From assembly GCA_035516155.1 (NCBI GenBank), contig DATJAP010000032.1:1-64000 (forward strand): 64,000 nucleotides of DNA, in the 5' to 3' direction. Source of the DNA: JAJYKN01 sp035516155. Lineage in GTDB: Bacteria > Nitrospirota > UBA9217. Made by a program: the position numbers and the translations under genes. Shown piece by piece: positions 53,280-61,341 of the stretch. Numbering within the stretch: the stretch's first letter is position 1; each line of letters opens with the position of its first letter. The notes under the pieces were generated by a model. It did not search any database. It was not told the DNA's origin and saw only the letters and a list, made by a program, of their open reading frames with translations.

Positions 53280-54212
53280 CTATATACCCACAGCGACAAG
53301 TGTATCATTCATGCTCTTTCCATCTTCCACGTTCAGCACTTTTGCATCCTTCGCGATTCTCCTCACCAAGGAGGAGAGCACCTTTCCGGGACCAATTTCG
53401 ATGAAGGTATCGAACCCCCGGGCAATCATGTTCCTGATAGAATCTTCCCAGTAGAGCGGAGAGCTGATTTGTTTTATGAGCGATGGCCTGAGATCGGAGG
53501 CTTTCTCCAAGAACTTCGCGTCAGCGTTGTTCACAATTGGAATGCTGAGATCGCTGAGAACGACTTTTTCGAGTTCTTTTCCCAGCCGATCACCGGCTAT
53601 TTTCATCATTGCGCAATGTGATGGAACGCTTACCATCAGGGGAACCACTCTTTTTGCCCCTGCCGCTTTGGCGAGTTCCATGGCTTTTTCCACGGCCTGT
53701 TTCTCACCGGCAATGACGATCTGACCAGGAGAGTTGTAATTTGCAGGGGCAACTATACCATTTTTAGCTGCTTCAAGGCAAGTTTTTTCTACGTCGCTCC
53801 GCTCCATGCCCAGAATCGCGGCCATGAGTCCTGTCCCCGCGGGCACGGCTTCCTGCATGTACCTGCCGCGCAATCTGACCAACGATATTGCATCTTTAAG
53901 CTCAAATCCGCCCGCAGCGGTTATTGCCGAAAATTCCCCGAGGCTATGGCCTGCGGCCGCTTCAGCGGTCAAGCCTCTGCGTTCTAGGGGTCTCAGGATT
54001 GCAATGCTTGCCGCGAGAATCGCCGGCTGCGTGTTTTCCGTCATGTTCAGCTGTTCAAGAGGTCCGGCCATGCACAGTTGCGCAAGATCATAACCGACTA
54101 CGGTGCTGGCAACATCGAAGACCTCTTTCGACTCCTGGTAATTTTCGATGAATTCCTTGGCCATGCCAGCATACTGCGATCCCTGACCGGGGAACATAAA
54201 CGCGATTTTCAT
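53280..54212 (-). CDS. fabD: Malonyl-CoA:ACP transacylase
   Basis: 310 residues. MKIAFMFPGQGSQYAGMAKEF at the N-terminus, AAAGHSLGEFSAITAAG with the nucleophilic Ser, ARG in VRLRGRYMQEAVPAG, and VSVPSHCAMM with the catalytic His are present. Loads malonyl units onto ACP. Forms the fabD-fabG-acpP-fabF block downstream of etfA. Confidence 0.97.
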   Translation of the reverse strand: MKIAFMFPGQGSQYAGMAKEFIENYQESKEVFDVASTVVGYDLAQLCMAGPLEQLNMTENTQPAILAASIAILRPLERRGLTAEAAAGHSLGEFSAITAAGGFELKDAISLVRLRGRYMQEAVPAGTGLMAAILGMERSDVEKTCLEAAKNGIVAPANYNSPGQIVIAGEKQAVEKAMELAKAAGAKRVVPLMVSVPSHCAMMKIAGDRLGKELEKVVLSDLSIPIVNNADAKFLEKASDLRPSLIKQISSPLYWEDSIRNMIARGFDTFIEIGPGKVLSSLVRRIAKDAKVLNVEDGKSMNDTLVAVGI

Positions 54213-54323
54213 GGAATAACCCTAAGGATAATTCAGCCGCAGATGGTATGTGAGTACGCGCAGATTACCTTCGTTTGATTTGGCCCTCTCTGCGATGATC
54301 TGCTATCTGTGGCTAAAAAATCT

Positions 54324-55514
54324 TCATCCTCTCGTTTCCCGGATTTTCTTGATCATGATCGGAACAACATCATGCACATCACCGACAATGCCGTAGGTAG
54401 CGACGTTGAATATTGGCGCATCAGGATCCCTGTTAATGGCCACTATGACTTCCGATGACTGCATACCGGCGACATGCTGGATTGCGCCGGAGATGCCGCA
54501 GGCAATGTAGAGCTTGGGACAGACCGTTTTCCCGGTCTGACCCACCTGGTGGGGATAGGGGATCCAGCCCTCATCAACCGCTCCCCTCGTGGCTGCAACG
54601 GCGCCTCCGAGCACTTTTGCCAGCTCTTCAATCAGCCGGAAATTCGCGGCACTACCGAGACCGCGGCCTCCTGCCACAATGATGTCCGCCTCGCAGATGT
54701 TCATCGTGTCTCCCAGGGCTTCCACAGTCTTTATGACCTTCGTGCGGAGATCGCCTGACTGTGTGTACTTGATATCGATAATGTCGCCTATCCGGGAATC
54801 ATCGCGAGGTGAAGGCTTCATCACTTTATGCCTGACCGTTGCCATTTGGGGACGATGATTCGGAGTGACGATGGTGGCCATGATATTGCCACCGAAGGCT
54901 GGGCGAGTCTGAAGGAGGTTGCCGGTTTCCGCATCGATGTCGAGCATGGTGCAATCGGCAGTTAGACCTGTACCAAGCGCCGAAGCAACTTTTGGGACGA
55001 ATGACCGACCGATAGCTGTTGCGCCGGCGAGAATGATCTCTGGCTTGTGCTGCTTCGCGAGCGTCGTTAGGATCGCGGCATAGGAGTCGTCATTGAAATC
55101 CTTCAGAGCAGCGTCGTTAGCAACATAGACAATGTCGGCTCCGTGCGCTATGAGGTCCTTAACTTTGTCCTTGATGCCATAGCCGATAAAGATGGCGGAC
55201 AGCCTGGTTTTCTTTTTGTCGGCAAGCTTCCTGCCTTCACCGAGGAGTTCCAGCGCGACGCTTGCGATGTCCCCTTTATGCTGCTCAGCAAAAACCCATA
55301 TGCCCTTGTATGCCGAAAGGTCTGCAGCCGGCAAAGCCTCCTCATCTATTCTCTCAATTGCCATGAATTCGCAGACTTCAATACAGGCGCCGCACATGGT
55401 GCATGCCTCGGTAATGAAAGCCTTGCCGTCGCGCATCTCGATCGCGCCGAAGGGGCAAGCAGTTACGCACGTTTCGCAGGCGGTGCAGGAATCGGATAAA
55501 ACACGAACGCTCAC
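54324..55514 (-). CDS. etfA: Electron transfer flavoprotein alpha subunit with N-terminal ferredoxin domain
   Basis: 396 residues. Residues 1-60 carry two 4Fe-4S motifs (CTACETCVTACPFG and CTMCGACIEVCEF). The ETF alpha part follows: GIWVFAEQHKGDIASVALELLGEGRKLADK, and the C-terminal FAD-binding GGRGLGSAANFRLIEELAKVLGGAVAATRGAVDEGWIPYPHQVGQTGKTVCPKLYIACGISGAIQHVAGM. Such ferredoxin-fused EtfA proteins occur in anaerobes and may connect ETF to ferredoxin. Located after etfB and the acyl-CoA dehydrogenase. Confidence 0.95.
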   Translation of the reverse strand: MSVRVLSDSCTACETCVTACPFGAIEMRDGKAFITEACTMCGACIEVCEFMAIERIDEEALPAADLSAYKGIWVFAEQHKGDIASVALELLGEGRKLADKKKTRLSAIFIGYGIKDKVKDLIAHGADIVYVANDAALKDFNDDSYAAILTTLAKQHKPEIILAGATAIGRSFVPKVASALGTGLTADCTMLDIDAETGNLLQTRPAFGGNIMATIVTPNHRPQMATVRHKVMKPSPRDDSRIGDIIDIKYTQSGDLRTKVIKTVEALGDTMNICEADIIVAGGRGLGSAANFRLIEELAKVLGGAVAATRGAVDEGWIPYPHQVGQTGKTVCPKLYIACGISGAIQHVAGMQSSEVIVAINRDPDAPIFNVATYGIVGDVHDVVPIMIKKIRETRG

Positions 55515-55623
55515 AGGAAACTCCTTGAATTCAGATTGAAGCTGTCAGAGAACAGGAGACAGCATTAAATGTTTGGCAATTCTGGGTTTTAGGCTTATCT
55601 GTCCTCGGTACCCTGATTTCTGG

Positions 55624-56409
55624 CTAAATTAGTGATTGCTCTTTCAACTTTCGGACAACCGTCGTTACCTGATCTTCCATATTTCCGGTCAGTATCTCTC
55701 TCTGTCCGCGGGGAGCAGGGGGGAATATCCTGACAACCTTCGTCGGCGACCCTTTTAAACCGCATTTGTTCTCGTCCGCGTTTATGTCTTTCGCGTTCCA
55801 GGTCGTCACTTTGAGGCTTTTTGACTTCATCTTGCCCTTGAGCGAGGGAACTCGGGGCTGGTTGATCTCCTTCACGACCGTAATAAGCGCGGGTAACGAT
55901 GTCTCAACAATATCATGGCCTTCATCCATGAGCCGTTCGGCCACCATCTTCTGCCCCTCGATCTGCTCGATTTTCTTTATATAGGCGACAAAAGGGATTC
56001 CGAGCATGTCGGCGGTCTCGGGACCTACTTGAGCTGTATCGCCGTCGATGGCCTGCTTACCCGCGATAATGAGGTCGAAAGAGCCCAATTTTCTGATGCC
56101 ACGGGAAAGGGCATAGGACGTAGCCCACGTATCGGCACCTGCAAAGGAGCGGTCAGAAAGTAGAACCACGTCGTCTACGCCCAGAGCAACAGCTTCCTTG
56201 AGCGCCTCAGCGGCTTGCGGGGGCCCCATGGTGAACGCGGTTACTTTACCGCCGTGTTTTTCACGGAGCCGGAGTGCTTCTTCGATGGCATACATATCGT
56301 AGGGATTGATGATGCTTGGCACGCCGTCGCGTATGAGTGTATTGGTTTCACGATTGATCTTGACCTCCGAAGTATCCGGAACCTGCTTGACAAGTACGAT
56401 GATTTGCAT
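55624..56409 (-). CDS. etfB: Electron transfer flavoprotein beta subunit
   Basis: 261 residues. MQIIVLVKQVPDTSEVKINRETN, INPYDMYAIEEALRLREKHGGKVTAFTMGP, and AGKQAIDGDTAQVGPETADMLGIPFV match ETF beta. With EtfA it accepts electrons from the acyl-CoA dehydrogenase encoded just upstream. The ATG at 56409 is followed at its end by a 109-base gap to etfA. Confidence 0.96.
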   Translation of the reverse strand: MQIIVLVKQVPDTSEVKINRETNTLIRDGVPSIINPYDMYAIEEALRLREKHGGKVTAFTMGPPQAAEALKEAVALGVDDVVLLSDRSFAGADTWATSYALSRGIRKLGSFDLIIAGKQAIDGDTAQVGPETADMLGIPFVAYIKKIEQIEGQKMVAERLMDEGHDIVETSLPALITVVKEINQPRVPSLKGKMKSKSLKVTTWNAKDINADENKCGLKGSPTKVVRIFPPAPRGQREILTGNMEDQVTTVVRKLKEQSLI

Positions 56410-56501
56410 GCGATTTCTCCGAAAAAGGCCTGATGAGCCTGTTGCCTTGCTCGTTTTATTACACCTCAGACTCTAGAAACGCTTGAGACTCGAGACTGGC
56501 G

Positions 56502-57659
56502 TTATTTTTGCCTTGTCACTTCCTTAATCATATCAAGCGCGATGACGTTCCGCTGAATTTGGTTAGTGCCTTCGTATATCTGGAGAATTTTTGCGTCGCG
56601 CATCATTTTTTCCACTGGGTATTCCTTCATATAGCCTGAACCGCCCATGACCTGAACCGCATCGGTGGTCACTTTCATCGCGGTGTCCGTTGCGAAGAGT
56701 TTGGCCATAGCCGAAGCACGCGAGACATCCTTGGCGCCGCTGTCTACGAACCGCGCCACCGAATAAACGAGCGAGCGGGCCGCCTCAGTCATGGTTTGCA
56801 TATCTGCCAACATGTGCTGCACGGCCTGAAAGGACGTAATTGGCTGACCAAACTGTACCCGCTGCTTTGCGAATTTGATCGCTTCATCGATGGCCCCCTG
56901 CGCTACACCGACTCCCTGGGCACCCACACCTGTCCGGGAGCTATCGAGGGTCTTCATGGCGACGATGAAACCCATGCCTTCCCTTGCGATGAGATTTTCC
57001 TTGGGAATGCGGCAATTGTTGAATATGAGCTCGGTAGTAGACGACGCTCGGATGCCCATTTTGTTCTCTTTTTTCCCGAAGGTGAAGCCGGGAGTGCCTT
57101 TTTCGACGATGAAGGCCGATGCTCCCCGGGCGCCCTTCGATCTGTCGGTAATGGCAATGACGGTATATATTTCAGCCTCGCCGCCGTTCGTGATCCACTG
57201 TTTGGTACCGTTCAGCACATACTCATTTCCTTCGAGCTTCGCGGTGGTTTGAACGCCGCCAGCGTCGCTGCCAGCATTCGCCTCGGTGAGGCCGAAGGCC
57301 ACCAGACGCTTACCCGTTGCGATATCAGGAAGATATTTCTTCTTATGCGCGTCTGTTCCGTAGAGAAGAATGGGGTAGGTGCCGAGCGCGTTTGCTGCGT
57401 AGCTCGTTGATACGCCGACGCATGCCTTGGAAAGTTCTTCAACAGCGATGCAGAGTTCTAGAGATTTTTTACCCAGGCCCCCGTACTCTTCTGGGATGTA
57501 GAGCCCTAAAAGGTCGGCCTGCGCCAGCGCTTTCATGATATCCGAAGGGAATTTGTTGAGTTCGTCGAGCTCGGCGCGCACGGGAACGACCTTCTCAACG
57601 GCAATTTGCCGGGCAAGGTCGCGTATCATGATCTGTTCTTCAGTCAGCAAATAATCCAT
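56502..57659 (-). CDS. Acyl-CoA dehydrogenase
   Basis: 385 residues, FAD-dependent. FGLTEANAGSDAGGVQTTAKLEG and YVLNGTKQWITNGGEAEIYTV are the two ACAD signatures, and the C-terminal DAVQVMGGSGYMKEYPVEKMMRDAKILQIYEGTNQIQRNVIA holds the catalytic Glu (YEGTNQI) of the short-chain/butyryl-CoA dehydrogenase group. It lies between fabH and etfB-etfA inside the fatty-acid synthesis operon. Substrate chain length is not fixed by sequence. Confidence 0.95.
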   Translation of the reverse strand: MDYLLTEEQIMIRDLARQIAVEKVVPVRAELDELNKFPSDIMKALAQADLLGLYIPEEYGGLGKKSLELCIAVEELSKACVGVSTSYAANALGTYPILLYGTDAHKKKYLPDIATGKRLVAFGLTEANAGSDAGGVQTTAKLEGNEYVLNGTKQWITNGGEAEIYTVIAITDRSKGARGASAFIVEKGTPGFTFGKKENKMGIRASSTTELIFNNCRIPKENLIAREGMGFIVAMKTLDSSRTGVGAQGVGVAQGAIDEAIKFAKQRVQFGQPITSFQAVQHMLADMQTMTEAARSLVYSVARFVDSGAKDVSRASAMAKLFATDTAMKVTTDAVQVMGGSGYMKEYPVEKMMRDAKILQIYEGTNQIQRNVIALDMIKEVTRQK

Positions 57660-57701
57660 GGAACCCTCCGATAGCTAAGAAAATGAACGATAAGGATCTT
57701 G

Positions 57702-58682
57702 TCACCATCGCACCAGCGCAGATGCCCATGTGAGACCCCCGCCGAAGGCCTCGAACAGGAGGAGATGGTTTTCTTTTATTCTACCGTCGCGGACCGCTTC
57801 ATCAAGAGCCATCGGAATCGATGCCGCGGACGTGTTTCCGTATTTGGGAAGCGTGAGAACAACTTTTTCCATAGGCATATTGAGACGCTGCGCCATGGCC
57901 TGGATGATTCTAAGATTTGCCTGGTGTGGGACGAGATAGTCAATCTCCTCCGGCTTAACCTTGTTGTGCTCCAGGGCTTCCTGGACGACACCCTCGAGCG
58001 CCCGCACCGCCGCTTTGAAGGTTTCGTTGCCTTTCATTTTTATAAAGTGCATCCGCCTTCGGATGGTATCATGAGACGCGGGGTGCTGGGCGCCGCCGGC
58101 GGGAACATGAATCAACTCGCCGAGAGAACCATCGGAGTGAAGGTGAGTCGAGAGTATCCCCCGTTTACCTGCATGCCGCTGTATCACGACCGCACCGGCG
58201 CCGTCTCCGAAAAGAATGCATGTTGTACGGTCTTCCCAGTCCGTGAACCGCGAGAGAACTTCGGCCCCGACGAGAAGGATGTTTTTATATATGCCGGACC
58301 CGATGAATGCGCTTGAAATAGACATCCCGTAGATGAACCCGGAACAGGCGGCGTAGATGTCGAATGCGGCCGCATTATTCGCGCCGAGCTTTTCCTGGAG
58401 TACGCAGCTCAAACTTGGCAGGATCATGTCGGGTGTCATCGTGGCCACGAGGACAAGGTCCAGTTCGTCCGGGCCAAGCCCCGCGGCCTTGAGCGCCTTT
58501 TTGCCGGCTTCATAGGCCAAGTCCGAGGTCGTCTGCCCTTTTTCGGCGATTCTACGCTCTTTAATACCAGTGCGTTCGGTGATCCACTGGTCGCTCGTAT
58601 TTACGAGCTTTTCCAGGTCGTGATTGAAAATGACTTTTTTCGGAGCATAGGACCCGGTTCCTGTTATCCGTGCGTGGATCAT
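57702..58682 (-). CDS. fabH: 3-oxoacyl-[ACP] synthase III
   Basis: 326 residues; starts fatty-acid synthesis by condensing an acyl-CoA with malonyl-ACP. Catalytic Cys in AFDIYAACSGFIYGMSI, His in YLVPHQANLRIIQAM and Asn in YGNTSAASIPMAL. GTGSYAPKKVIFNHDLEKLVNTSDQWITERTGIKERRI is the N-terminal block. ATG 58682 overlaps the plsX stop by four bases. Confidence 0.97.
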   Translation of the reverse strand: MIHARITGTGSYAPKKVIFNHDLEKLVNTSDQWITERTGIKERRIAEKGQTTSDLAYEAGKKALKAAGLGPDELDLVLVATMTPDMILPSLSCVLQEKLGANNAAAFDIYAACSGFIYGMSISSAFIGSGIYKNILLVGAEVLSRFTDWEDRTTCILFGDGAGAVVIQRHAGKRGILSTHLHSDGSLGELIHVPAGGAQHPASHDTIRRRMHFIKMKGNETFKAAVRALEGVVQEALEHNKVKPEEIDYLVPHQANLRIIQAMAQRLNMPMEKVVLTLPKYGNTSAASIPMALDEAVRDGRIKENHLLLFEAFGGGLTWASALVRW

Positions 58683-59692
58683 TTGGATTTGACAAGCTCC
58701 ATATTTTTTTCGATATCCGCGCGGATGCGTTTATTGACCTCGCTCGTCGCGAGTTCAGCGGCGACACGGATTGCGTTTTTAATGGCCCGGCCGGACGAAC
58801 GGCCGTGACTGATGATGCTGATGCCGTTTATCCCGACGAGAGGCGCCCCGCCGTATTCCGCGTAGTCGACGCGGCTCTTGAGCGAGTTGAAAGCGGGCCT
58901 CATCAGCAGATAGCCGAGCTTGCTGATTAAGCTTTTTTCGATGTCTGTGCGGAGGAACGTCCCGATTGCTTCAGCAACAGCCTCGGAGACCTTCAGCACG
59001 ACATTTCCGATGAAACCATCGCAGACGATGACGTCCGCCTTGCCGGACATGACATCGCGTCCTTCAACGTTTCCAATGAAATTCAACGAAGTCTCGGTCA
59101 GGAGCTTGAATGCCTCTTTGGTTAATTCGTTTCCCTTCGTTTCCTCTTCGCCGATAGACAGAAGACCGACGCGGGGATTCGGATTTTTCAGCAAATATCT
59201 GGCATAGACATCACCCATGACCGCGAACTGCAGAAGGTGATTCGGTTTGCAGTCAACATTCGCGCCCATATCGAGGAAGAGGGACGCTCCCGTGATTGTC
59301 GGCATGAACGTGGCTATGGCAGGACGCTCCACGCCTTCAATTCTGCCAAGCACAAAGAGCGACGTCGACATGGCCGCACCGGTATGACCCGCGCTGATGA
59401 CGGCTGACGCCTCTCCGTTTTTCACCAGTTCATTGGCTACGCGGATGGATGAGTCTTTCTTCCTGCGAAAGACCGTGGCGGGAGAGTCATGCATGTCCAC
59501 CACTTCCGTCGCATTTCGAATTTCCAGAGGGAGTGCTAGAGCGGACGGGTGTTTATCGAGTTCTTGCCGGATAAGCTGTTCGATGCCGACAAGGATGATA
59601 CCGATCCCCGACTCCTGAACGGCCTGCACCGCACCCGCGACAACGGCCTGTGGTGCGTTGTCCCCCCCCATCGCGTCAATGGCAATCTTCAT
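58679..59692 (-). CDS. plsX: Phosphate acyltransferase PlsX
   Basis: 337 residues. MKIAIDAMGGDNAPQAVVAGAVQA, VISAGHTGAAMSTSLFVLGRIEGVERPAIATFMPT, FLDMGANVDCKPNHLLQFAVMG, RVGLLSIGEEETKGNELTKEAFKLL, and GNVVLKVSEAVAEAI are diagnostic. Converts acyl-ACP to acyl-phosphate for phospholipid synthesis. Part of yceD-rpmF-plsX-fabH; a hairpin lies between it and rpmF. Confidence 0.97.
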   Translation of the reverse strand: MKIAIDAMGGDNAPQAVVAGAVQAVQESGIGIILVGIEQLIRQELDKHPSALALPLEIRNATEVVDMHDSPATVFRRKKDSSIRVANELVKNGEASAVISAGHTGAAMSTSLFVLGRIEGVERPAIATFMPTITGASLFLDMGANVDCKPNHLLQFAVMGDVYARYLLKNPNPRVGLLSIGEEETKGNELTKEAFKLLTETSLNFIGNVEGRDVMSGKADVIVCDGFIGNVVLKVSEAVAEAIGTFLRTDIEKSLISKLGYLLMRPAFNSLKSRVDYAEYGGAPLVGINGISIISHGRSSGRAIKNAIRVAAELATSEVNKRIRADIEKNMELVKSK

Positions 59693-59711
59693 GTAAAGGT
59701 CCTACAATAAT

Positions 59712-59760
59712 ATAAAAGGCAAAGGAATATGCCGAAAAGATAATATCATTCCTTTGCCTT
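59712..59760 (-). terminator. Hairpin between rpmF and plsX
   Basis: AAGGCAAAGGAAT (59716-59728) pairs perfectly (13 bp) with ATTCCTTTGCCTT (59748-59760); loop 19 bases. In the minus-strand RNA it is followed by UUUUAUAUUAUU. Probably an intrinsic terminator or attenuator that sets ribosomal-protein output apart from plsX. Confidence 0.6.
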
Positions 59761-59773
59761 CAAACAAGTGTCG

Positions 59774-59956
59774 TTATATCTGCTGAACAGTTACGATCTC
59801 GCGACCTTTGTAGGTGCCGCATGACATGCAGGTATGGTGAGGCTTTTTGACTTCCTGGCACTGCGGGCAGACGGTTAGGCTCGGAGCCTTGAGGTATTTA
59901 TGGGTCCGTCTCTTGTCCCTGCGTGATTTGGAATGTCTGTGTTTTGGATTTGCCAT
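59774..59956 (-). CDS. rpmF: 50S ribosomal protein L32
   Basis: 60 residues: MANPKHRHSKSRRDKRRTHKYL at the start and a zinc-type pair CPQCQEVKKPHHTCMSCG, then YKGREIVTV. This is the Cys-containing L32 form. It follows yceD by 17 bases, the conserved arrangement. Confidence 0.96.
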   Translation of the reverse strand: MANPKHRHSKSRRDKRRTHKYLKAPSLTVCPQCQEVKKPHHTCMSCGTYKGREIVTVQQI

Positions 59957-59977
59957 GATTGTATAGTGCTCCTTTTT

Positions 59978-60493
59978 TTATTTTTTCAGTAAATCTTTTA
60001 ACGCTGAAAATGCACCGAAGTCTCCCGGTGCATTTTGCTGATGACCGCACTCTGCTTTGTTCAGGTCCGTCCCACAAACACTGCAAAGACCTTTGCAATC
60101 GGGACTATGGAGTGGAACCATAGGGATGGATATCAGCAGCTGCTCTTTGATGACATCCAGGGGGTCAATTTCATCGCCTTCGTAGAACTCCATGTCAAGT
60201 TCGCCGCCGACAAGTTCATGTTCGCCATCAGTGTCGAGGGAACTCACCGGGGCAAGGTCAATGCTTAATTCCGTATCAATGCCAAACGTGAAGGGCTCCA
60301 GGCATCGGCTGCATTCTAGCAGGGGTCCGGACTTTATCCGCCCTGAGATATGAAGGATACCGCCTTCGGTCGACTTGATACTGAGAATAGCCTTAAAGGC
60401 AGTAGATTTTGTCCCAGAATCGAAAAGATCGAGCTGCTGCTCCAGCTCCAGTGTTAGCCCCTCCGGCGGTATATCATTGATTTTGATTGCCAT
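59978..60493 (-). CDS. yceD: DUF177/YceD family protein
   Basis: 171 residues. GGILHISGRIKSGPLLECSRCLEPFTFGIDTELSIDL and the C-terminal MVPLHSPDCKGLCSVCGTDLNKAECGH (two Cys pairs) are the YceD/DUF177 hallmarks. Family members are linked to 23S rRNA accumulation in plants and bacteria. ATG at 60493 has GGAG eight bases upstream; the open reading extends to 60562 but crosses the promoter. First gene of the fab operon. Confidence 0.92.
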   Translation of the reverse strand: MAIKINDIPPEGLTLELEQQLDLFDSGTKSTAFKAILSIKSTEGGILHISGRIKSGPLLECSRCLEPFTFGIDTELSIDLAPVSSLDTDGEHELVGGELDMEFYEGDEIDPLDVIKEQLLISIPMVPLHSPDCKGLCSVCGTDLNKAECGHQQNAPGDFGAFSALKDLLKK

Positions 60494-60523
60494 TTCTTTT
60501 GCTCCAGGGGCTGTAAGTGGAGA

Positions 60524-60552
60524 ATTATATAGGGAAGCTCCCGAATTGTCAA
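60524..60552 (-). promoter_or_regulatory. Consensus sigma-70 promoter of yceD-rpmF-plsX-fab operon
   Basis: Minus strand TTGACA (60547-60552), exactly 17 bases, TATAAT (60524-60529): both hexamers perfect. Transcription would start near 60517, giving a leader of about 24 bases to the yceD ATG. Confidence 0.85.
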
Positions 60553-60776
60553 GAAAAAACACGGGATACCTCTGCTTGATTGACTGTCTCGGTTTTGGCT
60601 AGGAGGGTAGAGCGTCTCAATTCAATTGATGTTGATGAAATGCAACGACAAGAAGCTTCAAACGATCAGCGACAGGATACCATTTTAAATTTTTTAAAAA
60701 TAGTTTTGGCATTTATCCAAATTTATCACGCGCACTGTATGTGTGGTAAGAAAGTCAATAGTGGACACAAAACCTT

Positions 60777-61190
60777 TTATGCTGCTGGCTGTCCGGCATA
60801 GAGCTTTTGTCCATAAACCGCAGGGAATAGAAACACGAGTTGTGACTGTCTGCGCTTCCGTTTGCAGTATACTTCGATGTATTCCATGAAATCCTGAATC
60901 ATTTCCTATTCTGTTCTCTCGAGGCGGTAATGGACAGGCTCCTGTTTGAGTCCCCCAGAAACTTTCCATCGGCGCAATATCGAACATTTTCCCTTTCTGC
61001 ACATCGACGCTTTCATGTCAAACTGACCGAGCAACTCCCGATACTCATTGGAACAATATCGGTTACCACGGTCAGAATGGCGAATCAGCCCTATGGCGGG
61101 GCGCTTTGCGGCTGCGGCTCGGAACACAGACTGGCTGAGCAGATTCGTTGTAACGCACTTCCGATGCCATAACCCGCGAATTCACCGTTC
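60777..61190 (-). mobile_element. IS3-family transposase remnant (orfB C-terminal part, frameshifted)
   Basis: Minus-strand pieces in three frames together give the end of an IS3 OrfB: AIGLIRHSDRGNRYCSNEYRELLGQFDMKASMCRKGKCS (core with catalytic Asp in HSDRG), then APMESFWG (catalytic Glu), then FMEYIEVYCKRKRRQSQLV and a stop at 60777. At least two frameshifts separate them, and the 5' part of orfB and all of orfA are missing. Located between the fab operon promoter and bioA. Confidence 0.8.
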
Positions 61191-61341
61191 AAAAGATGCT
61201 TGTGGACCCGCAAGAAGAAAAAGGGAAAAAGCCGCATGAGCGGTGAAAACCCTCGATGCATGGGTTGATTAGGGAGGGCAGTCTCAACATGAACCCGGGG
61301 GTACACCAGCACGGAGGGGAAAGAATAATGCTGGACAAGAA
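61191..61341. other. Non-coding stretch with two small hairpins
   Basis: CCGC-ATGA-GCGG and a nearby ACCC...GGGT pairing (about 61232-61270) resemble the helix segment near group II intron reverse transcriptase genes, but no maturase or intron boundary is seen. Probably more mobile-element debris. Confidence 0.25.
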
